Source of the DNA: JAUSNA01 sp964568885
GTDB lineage: Bacteria; Patescibacteriota; Microgenomatia; Levybacterales; GWA1-39-11
Direction of reading: 5' to 3'
NCBI GenBank assembly: GCA_964568885.1
Contig: CAZMSF010000042.1
Location: 1 to 7,664, forward strand
Length of the DNA stretch: 7,664 nucleotides
Under the pieces are notes generated by a model, which worked only from the letters and a program-made list of their open reading frames with translations, made no database searches and was not told the DNA's origin. This document shows positions 1 through 6,146 of the stretch, in pieces. Both the position numbers and the translations under genes were made by a program. Each line of letters starts with the position of its first letter. Position 1 is the first letter of the stretch.

Positions 1-86
1 TAGTTTCGACCAATCAAGGAATTATGTCCAATAGAAAAGCAACAAAATTAGGAATTGGAGGAGAATTGCTCGCAAGAGTAAGTTAG
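1..86 (+). CDS. rpsH: 30S ribosomal protein S8, C-terminal end (partial)
   Basis: This is the last 27 codons of a gene that begins before the window. The complete codons start at base 3 and the frame closes with TAG at 84-86. The translated end contains ST-NQGIM-S-R-A-KLGIGGELLARVS, which matches the S8 C-terminus (family pattern STS-GIMT-REA---G-GGE-L--V). S8 binds the central domain of 16S rRNA and is a primary 30S assembly protein. In E. coli it also represses translation of the spc operon mRNA, but that target site would lie outside this window. Its position directly before rplF is the standard spc order. The purine-rich GGAGGAGAA at 57-65 encodes the conserved GGE residues and is too far from the rplF start to act as its ribosome binding site. 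Confidence 0.93.
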   Translation, partial: VSTNQGIMSNRKATKLGIGGELLARVS

Positions 87-92
87 TAATAT

Positions 93-635
93 ATGGCATC
101 AAATATCGGAAAACAACCAATAACTTTAGCAGCAGGAGTAACTGTCACAAAAGACGGCAGAAGTGTTAGTGTGGCCGGAACAAAAGGTACATTATCCTGG
201 ACCGTTCCGACAGGTATTGACGTTGAAATAGTTGATAATACTGTTATCGTGAAAAAAGAGCATGAGAGCCGGTATCTTGAAAAATTTTATGGACTAACAA
301 GAGCTCTTATCGCAAATATGGTAACCGGTGTCTCAAAAGGTTTTGACAGGAAATTAGAGCTATCGGGAGTAGGATACAGGGCAAGAGTCGATGGACGGGA
401 TTTGGTATTAAACCTTGGATTTTCTCATCCTGTTAAGATTTCCGCTCCTGAGAATGTTACTTTCAATGTTGAGGAGAACATTATTACTATCAGCGGAATT
501 GACAAGCAAATAGTTGGAGATACGGCAAGTAAAATAAGAAAAGTTCGTCCGCCGGATCCTTATAAAGCTAAGGGAATTAAATATGAAGGTGAAAAGATAA
601 GGAGAAAGGCAGGAAAAGCTGCAAAAGCAGCATAG
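93..635 (+). CDS. rplF: 50S ribosomal protein L6
   Basis: The product is L6, a 50S protein that binds 23S rRNA near the sarcin-ricin loop and the factor-binding region. The 180 residues are close to the usual length of about 177. The two tandem L6 domains occupy roughly residues 10-82 and 90-165. Visible family signatures are GKQPI near the N-terminus, GVGYRA at 92-97, the LNLGFSHPV stretch at 105-113, and the C-terminal RPPDPYKAKGIKYEGE at 152-167, followed by a basic tail ending KAGKAAKAA. The ATG is six bases after the rpsH stop and is preceded by AGTTAGTAATAT, with no Shine-Dalgarno match at normal spacing. The start is supported by the good alignment of the MASNIGKQPI N-terminus with the family. 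It is certainly cotranscribed with rplR, five bases downstream. Confidence 0.97.
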   Translation: MASNIGKQPITLAAGVTVTKDGRSVSVAGTKGTLSWTVPTGIDVEIVDNTVIVKKEHESRYLEKFYGLTRALIANMVTGVSKGFDRKLELSGVGYRARVDGRDLVLNLGFSHPVKISAPENVTFNVEENIITISGIDKQIVGDTASKIRKVRPPDPYKAKGIKYEGEKIRRKAGKAAKAA

Positions 636-640
636 GTTAT

Positions 641-982
641 ATGAATAAAAATCAAGACAGAAAAACAAGAAGGGTAAAGCGAATCAGAAGAAAAATTGCT
701 TTTGTATCGGATAGACCGAGGCTTACGGTGTTCCGTTCGAATGCAAATATTTATGCTCAAATAATTGACGACAGTAAGGCAAAAACCCTTATTGCCGCGT
801 CTTCCAAAGAAACAAAAGAGACGAAAAAAATGGAGCAGGCCCAAGCTGTTGGAAAATTGATAGCTGAAAAAGCAAAAACAGCGAAAATTAAGACAGTCGT
901 TTTTGACAAAGGAGCATATAAATTCCACGGAAGAGTAAAAGCTTTGGCGGAGGCGGCGCGCGAAGGAGGACTCGTTTTCTAG
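641..982 (+). CDS. rplR: 50S ribosomal protein L18
   Basis: L18 binds 5S rRNA and helps to load it into the central protuberance of the large subunit. The protein has 113 residues (E. coli L18 has 117). It begins with a very basic segment (residues 3-18, mostly K and R) typical of the family. The rRNA-binding core follows: RPRLTVFRSNANIYAQIIDD at 25-44 (family pattern RPRL-VFRS--HIYAQ-IDD) and the C-terminal FDKGAYKFHGRVKALAEAAR at 88-107, ending EGGLVF (family FDR-G--YHGRV-ALA-AAREGGL-F). The ATG lies five bases after rplF and no real Shine-Dalgarno is present (TAGGTTAT precedes it). Position between L6 and S5 is canonical. Confidence 0.97.
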   Translation: MNKNQDRKTRRVKRIRRKIAFVSDRPRLTVFRSNANIYAQIIDDSKAKTLIAASSKETKETKKMEQAQAVGKLIAEKAKTAKIKTVVFDKGAYKFHGRVKALAEAAREGGLVF

Positions 983-997
983 ACGGCGTTAAGAAAT

Positions 998-1438
998 ATG
1001 GATAATCAATACGACGAAAAAATAGTACAAATAAATAGGGTTTCTAAGAAAACCAAAGGTGGAAATAAGATGAGATTTTCTGCCCTGGCTGTTGTTGGCG
1101 ACAGAAAGGGGAAAGTAGGGGTCGGACTTGGAAAATCGGCGGATGTTTCATCGGCTATTCAAAAAGCAATAGCATATGCGAAAAAACATTTTATCGATGT
1201 GCCGATTGTTAACGACACTATTCCACGGGAAATAAGAGTAAAAGAAGGAGCAGCGGAAGTCATGCTAAAACCCGCTCCTCAGGGGTCGGGTATTATTGCC
1301 GGCGGTGCCGTTAGAAGTGTTGTCGAAGCAGCGGGAATTCATAATATTTCTTCAAAAATTTTAGGCACAGCGAATAAAGGAAGCAACGTCCATGCAACCT
1401 TCTTGGCTTTGAAGGAATTGGGAAGAAAGACTGTTTAA
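998..1438 (+). CDS. rpsE: 30S ribosomal protein S5
   Basis: S5 sits at the back of the 30S subunit near helix 34 and the mRNA entry channel and contributes to decoding fidelity. The 146-residue product is shorter than E. coli S5 (167), having trimmed N- and C-terminal tails. The N-terminal dsRBD-like domain (about 8-72) contains INRVSKKTKGGNKMRFSALA and VVGDRKGKVGVGLGKSADV. The loop at 18-25 corresponds to the spectinomycin-associated loop of the family and shows no length change. The C-terminal domain (about 77-142) contains PREIRVKEGAAEVMLKPAP, GSGIIAGGAVRSVVEAAGI, and SNVHATFLALKEL. The 15-base spacer after rplR has only weak purine content. The stop is one base before rplO, so the rpmD (L30) gene normally found here is absent. 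Confidence 0.97.
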   Translation: MDNQYDEKIVQINRVSKKTKGGNKMRFSALAVVGDRKGKVGVGLGKSADVSSAIQKAIAYAKKHFIDVPIVNDTIPREIRVKEGAAEVMLKPAPQGSGIIAGGAVRSVVEAAGIHNISSKILGTANKGSNVHATFLALKELGRKTV

Positions 1439-1439
1439 C

Positions 1440-1871
1440 ATGAACAATTTGCCAAAAATAACAACCAAAAGGATGAAAAGACTCGGTCAGGGTCATGGGT
1501 CGGGTCGTGGTAAAACCTCCGGGCGCGGAACAAAAGGACAGAATGCGCGAAGCAATAGAGCTCTCTCTTTTGAAGGAGGCGCACTTCCCCTCATAAAAAG
1601 ACTCCCATTTAGACGCGGAAAGGGTCGTAATGTTTCCTTAAAACCCACTCCAATAGTAGTCAATATAAAGGTGCTTAACCTGCTTCCCGCAAAGTCGGTT
1701 GTTGATATTGAGACACTTATCAAACATAATATAGTGACGTCTTCCGATGCGAAAAAACTTGGCGTGAAGATTTTGGGTGATGGCGAACTGAAGCATGCTC
1801 TTACCGTAAAGCTTCCCATATCAAATTCTGCACGTGCCAAAGTTGAAAAAGCCGGTGGTACGTGTGAGTAG
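1440..1871 (+). CDS. rplO: 50S ribosomal protein L15
   Basis: L15 is a late-assembly 50S protein with a long basic N-terminal extension that threads into 23S rRNA and a globular C-terminal domain. The product has 143 residues, the usual size (E. coli 144). The extension at 9-45 is glycine- and arginine-rich, with GHGSGRGKTSGRGTKGQNAR at 19-38 (family pattern GSG-GKTSGRG-KGQ-AR). FEGGALPLIKRLPFRRG at 44-60 matches the conserved FEGGQ-PL-RRLPKRG. The globular part ends with the expected VEKAGG at 135-140. The ATG falls one base after the rpsE stop, implying translational coupling instead of an independent binding site. It precedes secY by eight bases, the classic L15-SecY pairing. Confidence 0.97.
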   Translation: MNNLPKITTKRMKRLGQGHGSGRGKTSGRGTKGQNARSNRALSFEGGALPLIKRLPFRRGKGRNVSLKPTPIVVNIKVLNLLPAKSVVDIETLIKHNIVTSSDAKKLGVKILGDGELKHALTVKLPISNSARAKVEKAGGTCE

Positions 1872-1879
1872 AAAGCTTT

Positions 1880-3166
1880 ATGAGCAAATTTTTTGCAGTC
1901 CTTAAAAAGATCTTTAAAGACAGAGATTTAAGGAAAAAAACTCTTATTGTTCTCGCCCTCTTTTTTGCATTCAGATTTTTAGCCCACATCCCTGTCAGCG
2001 GAGTAAATCTTAACCAATTAAAAGCCCTTTTCGAACAAAATCAGTTTCTGGGGCTCATCAACCTTTTGGGGGGAGGAACTCTTGCTAACTTCTCGGTCTT
2101 GGCTGTCGGAATTGGCCCTTATATCTATGCGTCCATTGTGATGCAGCTTGCTACGCAAATTTATCCAAAACTTGAAGAATTGCAGAAGGAAGGCGAATAC
2201 GGACGGCAGAAAATCAATCAGTACACCCGTTACATAACTCTTCCCTTGGCGGTGCTTCAGTCCATTGGAATGTATGCACTCCTTCGAAGCCAGGGTCTTA
2301 TCGCCAACCTCAATCCATTTTTGCTTTTGGTTTTTATCGCAACACTTGTCGCGGGAACAATGATTATCCTTTGGATAGGAGAGCTTATTTCGGAACAAAA
2401 TATCGGAAACGGTATTTCTCTTATTATCTTTGCCGGCATAGTAGGAAGACTCCCCTCTGCAATTGGCCAAGCGTTCAGCACAATTACTCCCGACCAACTT
2501 ATCAATTATGCACTAATTGGTGCTGCCGGTTTTATACTTGTTGCGGCAATTGTATATGTCACCGAAGCCGTTAGAAAGGTTCCCGTCATTTATGCACGGC
2601 GTATCCGGGGAGGACGCTCCGAAAGCGCCCAGCAGACATTTTTGCCATTACGGCTTAATTCGGCCGGAGTTGTACCTATCATTTTTGCAATTTCTATTGT
2701 TCTTCTTCCTTCTCTTCTTGCAAATTACTTCATCGCTTCGAAAAATGCAGCGCTTGCAGGTGTTGGTCATTTCTTGGCTGCGAATTTCTCTTCTACATCA
2801 ATAGGATACAACTTAGTGTATTTTCTTATGGTTTTTGGATTTACATATTTTTATACAGCCATTGTCATCAATCCCCAGAAAGTATCGGAGGATATTCAGG
2901 AGGGTGGAGGTTTTATCCCCGGAATTAGGCCGGGTAAACCAACCGCCAGTTATATCAATTTTATTGTGACAAGAATTACTCTCGTTGGAGGACTGTTTTT
3001 GGGAATTGTTGCAATAATCCCAAATATTTTACAGGCAATGACGGGCATCCAAGCTCTTCTTGTAGGGGGAACAAGTATTTTAATCGTTGTGTCTGTGGTT
3101 ATTGAGACAGTTAAGATTTTCCAGACGCAGCTCGTTACCCGTTCATACGAAAGATTTAATTTATAA
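1880..3166 (+). CDS. secY: Protein translocase subunit SecY
   Basis: SecY is the channel-forming inner-membrane subunit of the Sec translocon; it works with SecE and SecA, neither of which is encoded here. The 428 residues fit the family (E. coli 443). Ten hydrophobic segments can be traced, including about 22-38, 71-94, 117-135, 145-168, 177-195, 208-228, 262-284, 311-331, 364-384 and 392-412. Diagnostic motifs are GIGPYIYASIVMQL (77-90), EGEYGRQKINQYTRY (104-118), GELISEQNIGNGISLIIFAG (167-186), VRKVPVIYARR (231-241), LPLRLNSAGVVPIIFA (255-270) and the cytoplasmic loop NPQKVSEDIQEGGGFIPGIR (331-350) followed by PGKPT. Arg350 is in the position of the conserved arginine of the loop that contacts SecA or the ribosome. 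No damage is seen. Confidence 0.97.
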   Translation: MSKFFAVLKKIFKDRDLRKKTLIVLALFFAFRFLAHIPVSGVNLNQLKALFEQNQFLGLINLLGGGTLANFSVLAVGIGPYIYASIVMQLATQIYPKLEELQKEGEYGRQKINQYTRYITLPLAVLQSIGMYALLRSQGLIANLNPFLLLVFIATLVAGTMIILWIGELISEQNIGNGISLIIFAGIVGRLPSAIGQAFSTITPDQLINYALIGAAGFILVAAIVYVTEAVRKVPVIYARRIRGGRSESAQQTFLPLRLNSAGVVPIIFAISIVLLPSLLANYFIASKNAALAGVGHFLAANFSSTSIGYNLVYFLMVFGFTYFYTAIVINPQKVSEDIQEGGGFIPGIRPGKPTASYINFIVTRITLVGGLFLGIVAIIPNILQAMTGIQALLVGGTSILIVVSVVIETVKIFQTQLVTRSYERFNL

Positions 3167-3167
3167 C

Positions 3168-3716
3168 ATGAAAATAATACTTATCGGCATTCAAGGAAGC
3201 GGTAAATCAACTCAGGGGAATTTATTGTCTGAGAAACTCCATATTCCGTATCTTTCATCAGGGCATATTTTCCGCGAACTCGCAAAAGAAAAAACCCCGG
3301 TTGGACGGTACATAAAGGAGACGATGAACGCAGGATACCTTATCCCTGATGATAAAACTCTTGAAATTGTTCAGGATTACCTTAGCCGCAACGAATATAA
3401 AGCAGGATATATTCTTGACGGTTTCCCTCGAACGGTCCCGCAGGCTGAAAAATTCGAAAACGGCATAAAGGCAGCTATTTACCTTCGCGTTTCTGACAAG
3501 GAAGCTTTGTGGAGGCTTGCAGGCAGAAATGACGAAGGCGTACGAGAAGACGACACATTAAAAGCTATCCTTAAAAGGATCGATCTTTTTCATGAAAAAA
3601 CCGAGCCCGTTATTGAATTCTTCAGAAGTAAAGGAGTTGTTGTTGATATCGACGGTGAGAAAACGATTGAGGAGATACACCACGAAATTTTACAAAAGCT
3701 GGGATTAGACAGTTAG
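3168..3716 (+). CDS. adk: Adenylate kinase, short-LID type
   Basis: The predicted reaction is ATP + AMP to 2 ADP in the cytoplasm. The ATG at 3168, one base after secY, gives 182 residues. A longer in-frame reading from 3087 lies inside secY and is rejected because the MKIILIGIQGSGKSTQ start matches the family. Walker A is GIQGSGKST (7-15), where most bacterial Adk proteins have GKGT. The NMP-binding part contains LSSGHIFRE (29-37); the usual motif is STGDMLR, so the conserved Asp is His here. LDGFPRTVPQAE (83-94) is intact. The LID region is very short, from about GR (119-120) to VREDD (125-129), with no zinc-binding cysteines. This explains the short length compared with E. coli (214). A related NMP kinase specificity cannot be excluded, but position after secY favours Adk. 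Confidence 0.9.
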   Translation: MKIILIGIQGSGKSTQGNLLSEKLHIPYLSSGHIFRELAKEKTPVGRYIKETMNAGYLIPDDKTLEIVQDYLSRNEYKAGYILDGFPRTVPQAEKFENGIKAAIYLRVSDKEALWRLAGRNDEGVREDDTLKAILKRIDLFHEKTEPVIEFFRSKGVVVDIDGEKTIEEIHHEILQKLGLDS

Positions 3717-3721
3717 ACTTC

Positions 3722-4294
3722 ATGAACTCTTCGGCCCCCAATATAATCGGCATAACCGGTCCATTCGGAAGCGGTAAAACAACTGCATCCGCATTCTTTG
3801 AGACAAAAGGCTATAAAGTAATTGTGCTGTCATCTTTTTTGGAAGAAGAGGCAAAAAAAAGAAAGCTTACTGTAACACGGAAAGTTTTGCAGGATTTAGG
3901 TAATGAGTGGCGCAAGCTGTACGGTCATGGAATTCTGATGGAGAAAGCGTTAAAAGGAGTAGGAAAGGACCAAAAGGCAGTGATTGACGGAATAAGGAAT
4001 TTGGGTGAGTTACAGGTACTAAAGAAAAAGAAAGGGATACTTTTGGCTATTATTGCTGATAGAAAGGTAAGATACGAACGTTTAAAAAATTTAAAAAGGA
4101 GAGAAAAATTGACCCCGTCCCTATTTGAGAAGCTTGACTTGCGAGATATTGGAGTAAATGAGAAAATAACGGGTCTTCAAACTGCATTTTGCATCGCGCT
4201 TGCAGACGTATTTATAGATAGTAATACCGGGATGCCGGATTTTAAGAAGAAGCTTGAAACTTTTTTGAAACAATATGGAAAACAATCAACCTAG
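3722..4294 (+). CDS. P-loop nucleotide kinase-like protein, UPF0200/dephospho-CoA kinase-like
   Basis: This 190-residue protein is a P-loop kinase of uncertain substrate. It starts with a hydrophobic strand and Walker A motif, IIGITGPFGSGKTT (8-21). A segment LSSFLEEEAKKRKLTVTR (36-53) is followed by LQDLGNEWRKLYGHGIL (56-72), then VIDGIRNLGELQVL (87-100), ADRKVRYERLKNLKRRE (112-128), LDLRDIG (138-144) and IALADVFIDSNTG (158-170). This order recalls the archaeal UPF0200 family (pattern: EEA--RG---T-EN---L---LR--YG, VIDGIR---E, RF-RL, RD-RE--IG, ALAD--I-N). It also recalls phage-type dNMP kinases more distantly. I infer phosphoryl transfer to a small nucleotide-like molecule; CoaE activity is possible but not shown. 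It lies five bases after adk and overlaps cmk by 20 bases. No Shine-Dalgarno is visible. Confidence 0.8.
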   Translation: MNSSAPNIIGITGPFGSGKTTASAFFETKGYKVIVLSSFLEEEAKKRKLTVTRKVLQDLGNEWRKLYGHGILMEKALKGVGKDQKAVIDGIRNLGELQVLKKKKGILLAIIADRKVRYERLKNLKRREKLTPSLFEKLDLRDIGVNEKITGLQTAFCIALADVFIDSNTGMPDFKKKLETFLKQYGKQST

Positions 4295-4970
4295 ACCATT
4301 ACAAATCGCAATTGACGGGCCTGTCGGCTCCGGGAAAGGAACTTTAGCTGTCGCGCTTGCAAAAGAATTGCATGCAATTCACATTTACACCGGTGGGATG
4401 TATCGTGCACTTGCTCTTGCAGTGAAACGAAGGGGAGTTGATATAAACGATGAAAATGCCGTCTTCGAGGTATTGCAGCAGAGCGATATTGATTTGAGGA
4501 TTGAGGGGGATTCCCCTTTAACCAGGGTTTTTTTGAACGGTGAGGATGTTTCCAATGAGATTTTCTTTCCGGAAGTAAGTAATAGTACGCCGGTCGTTGC
4601 TGCCTACAAAAGTGTCCGTCATGAAATGGTAAATAGGCAGCAGGCAATCGCACGCGGCAGGCGGGGAATTATTGAAGGAAGAGATATTGCAACCCATGTC
4701 ATTCCTGATGCCGACCTTAAGGTTTATCTTACTGCAACCGTTGAAGAAAGAGCGAGAAGACGCTTTGAGCAACTCAAGGAAAAACATGTGAACATTTCCT
4801 ATGACGAAGTAAAAAAAGACGTTGTTGAACGGGATGAGGCGGATTCAAATAGAGAACATGCACCGCTTGCAGTGCAAAATGACGCATTTGTTGTTGACAC
4901 AACGACAGATACGATAGAAGATACGGTGAGAAAAGTAAAAGAAGAATTGGTAAGAAGAAAGCTTATTTAA
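4275..4970 (+). CDS. cmk: Cytidylate kinase
   Basis: CMP/dCMP kinase transfers phosphate from ATP to CMP or dCMP in pyrimidine nucleotide metabolism. The 231-residue length is normal (E. coli 227). It begins with LQIAIDGPVGSGKGTLA (9-25), containing Walker A at 15-23. The substrate loop reads HIYTGGMYRALAL (36-48); most family members have LDTGAMYRA, so the usual Asp is Tyr here. The region 76-116 is the CMP-specific insert, with VFLNGEDVSNEI at 85-96. IIEGRDIATHVIPDADLKVYL (132-152) matches the conserved GRDIGT-V-PDA-LK-fL. RDEADSNREHAPL (186-198) matches RD--DS-R--aPL. The ATG at 4275 lies inside the preceding gene's last 20 bases, in a different frame, which suggests coupled translation. 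Confidence 0.95.
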   Translation: MENNQPRPLQIAIDGPVGSGKGTLAVALAKELHAIHIYTGGMYRALALAVKRRGVDINDENAVFEVLQQSDIDLRIEGDSPLTRVFLNGEDVSNEIFFPEVSNSTPVVAAYKSVRHEMVNRQQAIARGRRGIIEGRDIATHVIPDADLKVYLTATVEERARRRFEQLKEKHVNISYDEVKKDVVERDEADSNREHAPLAVQNDAFVVDTTTDTIEDTVRKVKEELVRRKLI

Positions 4971-4971
4971 T

Positions 4972-5751
4972 ATGGATGACAAGACCCGTAAAAAAGTTGA
5001 AACAATGAGAAGGGCAGGCAAGATGCTGGGGGAAGTATTGGCTCAGGTGCTTATGGCAGTAAAGCCTGGAGTAACTGAAATTGAGCTTGACAGGCTTGCC
5101 GAGAGGTTAATTTTGGAAAAAGGGGGAGAGGTAAGTTTTAAAAAGGTCGACGGATACCAGCACACTATTTGCGTAAGCACTAACAATGTTGTGGTGCATG
5201 GAATTCCGAAGGAAAGAGTTCTTAGGGAAGGGGATATTATCGGAATAGATTGCGGGGTCTATCTTGATGGATATCATACCGATATGGCCGAAACCATTAC
5301 CGTCGGTAATGTTACGGATGAGAAGATTAGACAATTTTTAAGAACGGGCAAAAAGGCGATGTTTGAAGGCGTTAAGCAAGCAAAAATCGGACACAGGGTC
5401 GGACATATATCACGTATTATGCAGGAGACGATGGAAGGGGGAGGCTACTCGGTGGTGAGAAGTTTAGTCGGTCATGGAGTGGGAAAAGAGCTCCATGAGG
5501 AGCCGGAAGTTCCCGGCTATTTGGAAAAGGAAATGAGAAAAACTCCGCCGCTTACAGAAGGTATGACTATTGCTGTTGAGGCAATCTACAACATGGGAGG
5601 CCCGGGGGTTAAATATGACGGCAGCGATGATTGGACAATTGTGAGCGAAGATGGTTCGCCTGCAGGTCTTTTTGAGCGTACAATTGTCATTACGGATAAA
5701 GGGCCTGAGCTTTTAACATATTTTCCCGGTGAAACCCTACCTCTCCCTTGA
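4972..5751 (+). CDS. map: Methionine aminopeptidase, type I
   Basis: The enzyme removes the initiator methionine from nascent proteins and needs two divalent metal ions. The 259 residues match the usual length of type Ia enzymes (E. coli 264). All expected active-site positions are visible: His76 in VVVHGIP, metal ligands Asp93 (GIDCG) and Asp104 (YHTDMAET), His168 (LVGHGVG), His175 (ELHEEP), Glu203 (IAVEAI) and Glu235 (LFERTIVIT). The residues before Glu203 differ from the common T-EP pattern, but the ligand itself is kept. No N-terminal zinc-finger extension is present. The ATG is one base after cmk. The gene ends in TGA (5749-5751), the only TGA stop in the window, and is the last gene of the first unit. 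The map-infA order is common in bacterial spc regions. Confidence 0.96.
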   Translation: MDDKTRKKVETMRRAGKMLGEVLAQVLMAVKPGVTEIELDRLAERLILEKGGEVSFKKVDGYQHTICVSTNNVVVHGIPKERVLREGDIIGIDCGVYLDGYHTDMAETITVGNVTDEKIRQFLRTGKKAMFEGVKQAKIGHRVGHISRIMQETMEGGGYSVVRSLVGHGVGKELHEEPEVPGYLEKEMRKTPPLTEGMTIAVEAIYNMGGPGVKYDGSDDWTIVSEDGSPAGLFERTIVITDKGPELLTYFPGETLPLP

Positions 5752-5771
5752 ACAGCTTCAAGTTTTCTGTT
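5747..5771 (+). terminator. Weak terminator-like hairpin over the map stop codon
   Basis: A perfect six-base inverted repeat, CTTGAA (5747-5752) and TTCAAG (5757-5762), encloses a four-base loop CAGC and is followed by TTTTCTGTT. The layout is that of an intrinsic terminator and it falls exactly at the end of the first gene series. The stem has only two GC pairs, so it may be leaky or non-functional. The map TGA stop and the -35 box of the first promoter candidate lie inside it. Confidence 0.4.
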
Positions 5772-5776
5772 AGAAT
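5748..5776 (+). promoter_or_regulatory. Promoter candidate P1 for infA operon
   Basis: The -35 box TTGAAC (5748-5753) and the -10 box TAGAAT (5771-5776) are separated by 17 bases. The -10 is preceded by TGT, giving an extended -10 (TGnTAGAAT). It would start a transcript near 5783, about 145 bases before infA. It is read as a sigma-70-type promoter by consensus only. Confidence 0.5.
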
Positions 5777-5816
5777 AGGTTCATAATTGTTTTAGACTAA
5801 GTAACGTAATATTGGC

Positions 5817-5845
5817 TTGCGCTTTTGAAGCTAATACGCTATAAT
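5817..5845 (+). promoter_or_regulatory. Promoter candidate P2 for infA operon
   Basis: The -35 box TTGCGC (5817-5822) and a consensus -10 box TATAAT (5840-5845) are separated by 17 bases. The predicted start near 5852 would give a leader of about 75 bases before infA. The context CGCTATAAT is repeated at P3. Confidence 0.55.
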
Positions 5846-5872
5846 CGCATACGCTCATATAGCTAAAGTAAA

Positions 5873-5901
5873 TTGCTAAAATGAGGTAATTGCGCTATAA
5901 T
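5873..5901 (+). promoter_or_regulatory. Promoter candidate P3 for infA operon
   Basis: The -35 box TTGCTA (5873-5878) and a consensus -10 box TATAAT (5896-5901) are separated by 17 bases. The predicted start near 5908 leaves a leader of only about 20 bases, ending in eight T residues directly before the infA ATG. With no large non-coding gap elsewhere, this is the best candidate for the main promoter of infA-rpsM-rpsK-rpsD. Confidence 0.62.
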
Positions 5902-5927
5902 ACTTCAGCCTAAAAACAATTTTTTTT

Positions 5928-6146
5928 ATGGCGCATCAAGGGTCAGTTGAAATAGACGGAACGGTTAAAGAGGTTTTGCCAAACACATTGTTTCGAGTAG
6001 AAATTGAAGGCGGTAAAGTGATACTTTGCCACCTTTCGGGAAAAATGAGAATCTATTTCATAAAGATAATGCCGGGAGATAAAGTAAGAGTCGAAATGAC
6101 CCCATACGACACAGAGCGAGGACGTATCACCTACCGATACCGCTAA
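5928..6146 (+). CDS. infA: Translation initiation factor IF-1
   Basis: IF-1 binds the ribosomal A site on the 30S subunit during initiation and supports IF-2 and IF-3. The product has exactly 72 residues, the standard length, and is a single OB-fold. Family signatures are GTVKEVLPNTLFRVEIEGG (residues 11-29), HLSGKMR (35-41), IMPGDKVRVEMTPYD (47-61) and the C-terminal RGRITYRYR (64-72). It is the first gene of a new unit, placed after a 176-base gap with promoter candidates. The ATG is preceded by AACAATTTTTTTT, so no Shine-Dalgarno exists and the leader is U-rich. rpsM follows after 25 bases; the rpmJ gene that usually comes next is not there. Confidence 0.97.
   Translation: MAHQGSVEIDGTVKEVLPNTLFRVEIEGGKVILCHLSGKMRIYFIKIMPGDKVRVEMTPYDTERGRITYRYR

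Noticed and set aside
57..65. GGAGGAGAA as a Shine-Dalgarno for rplF
   Set aside because: It is about 30 bases from the start codon and encodes the conserved GGE of S8.
2018..2497. A 159-codon minus-strand open frame inside secY
   Set aside because: SecY is intact on the + strand across this region; the antisense translation shows no motif and no plausible start context.
3087..3167. N-terminal extension of Adk by 27 residues
   Set aside because: It would overlap the SecY C-terminus by about 80 bases, and the Adk family starts directly at the strand before the Walker A motif, matching the ATG at 3168.
5749..5778. TGA read as glycine (code 25 of some CPR lineages), extending map by nine codons to a TAG
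   Set aside because: No gene here contains an internal in-frame TGA, and the map protein is already full length at the TGA.
5752..5927. A small gene or structured riboswitch in the map-infA gap
   Set aside because: No open frame with a sensible start and no known riboswitch pattern was seen; repeated promoter-like words explain the stretch better.
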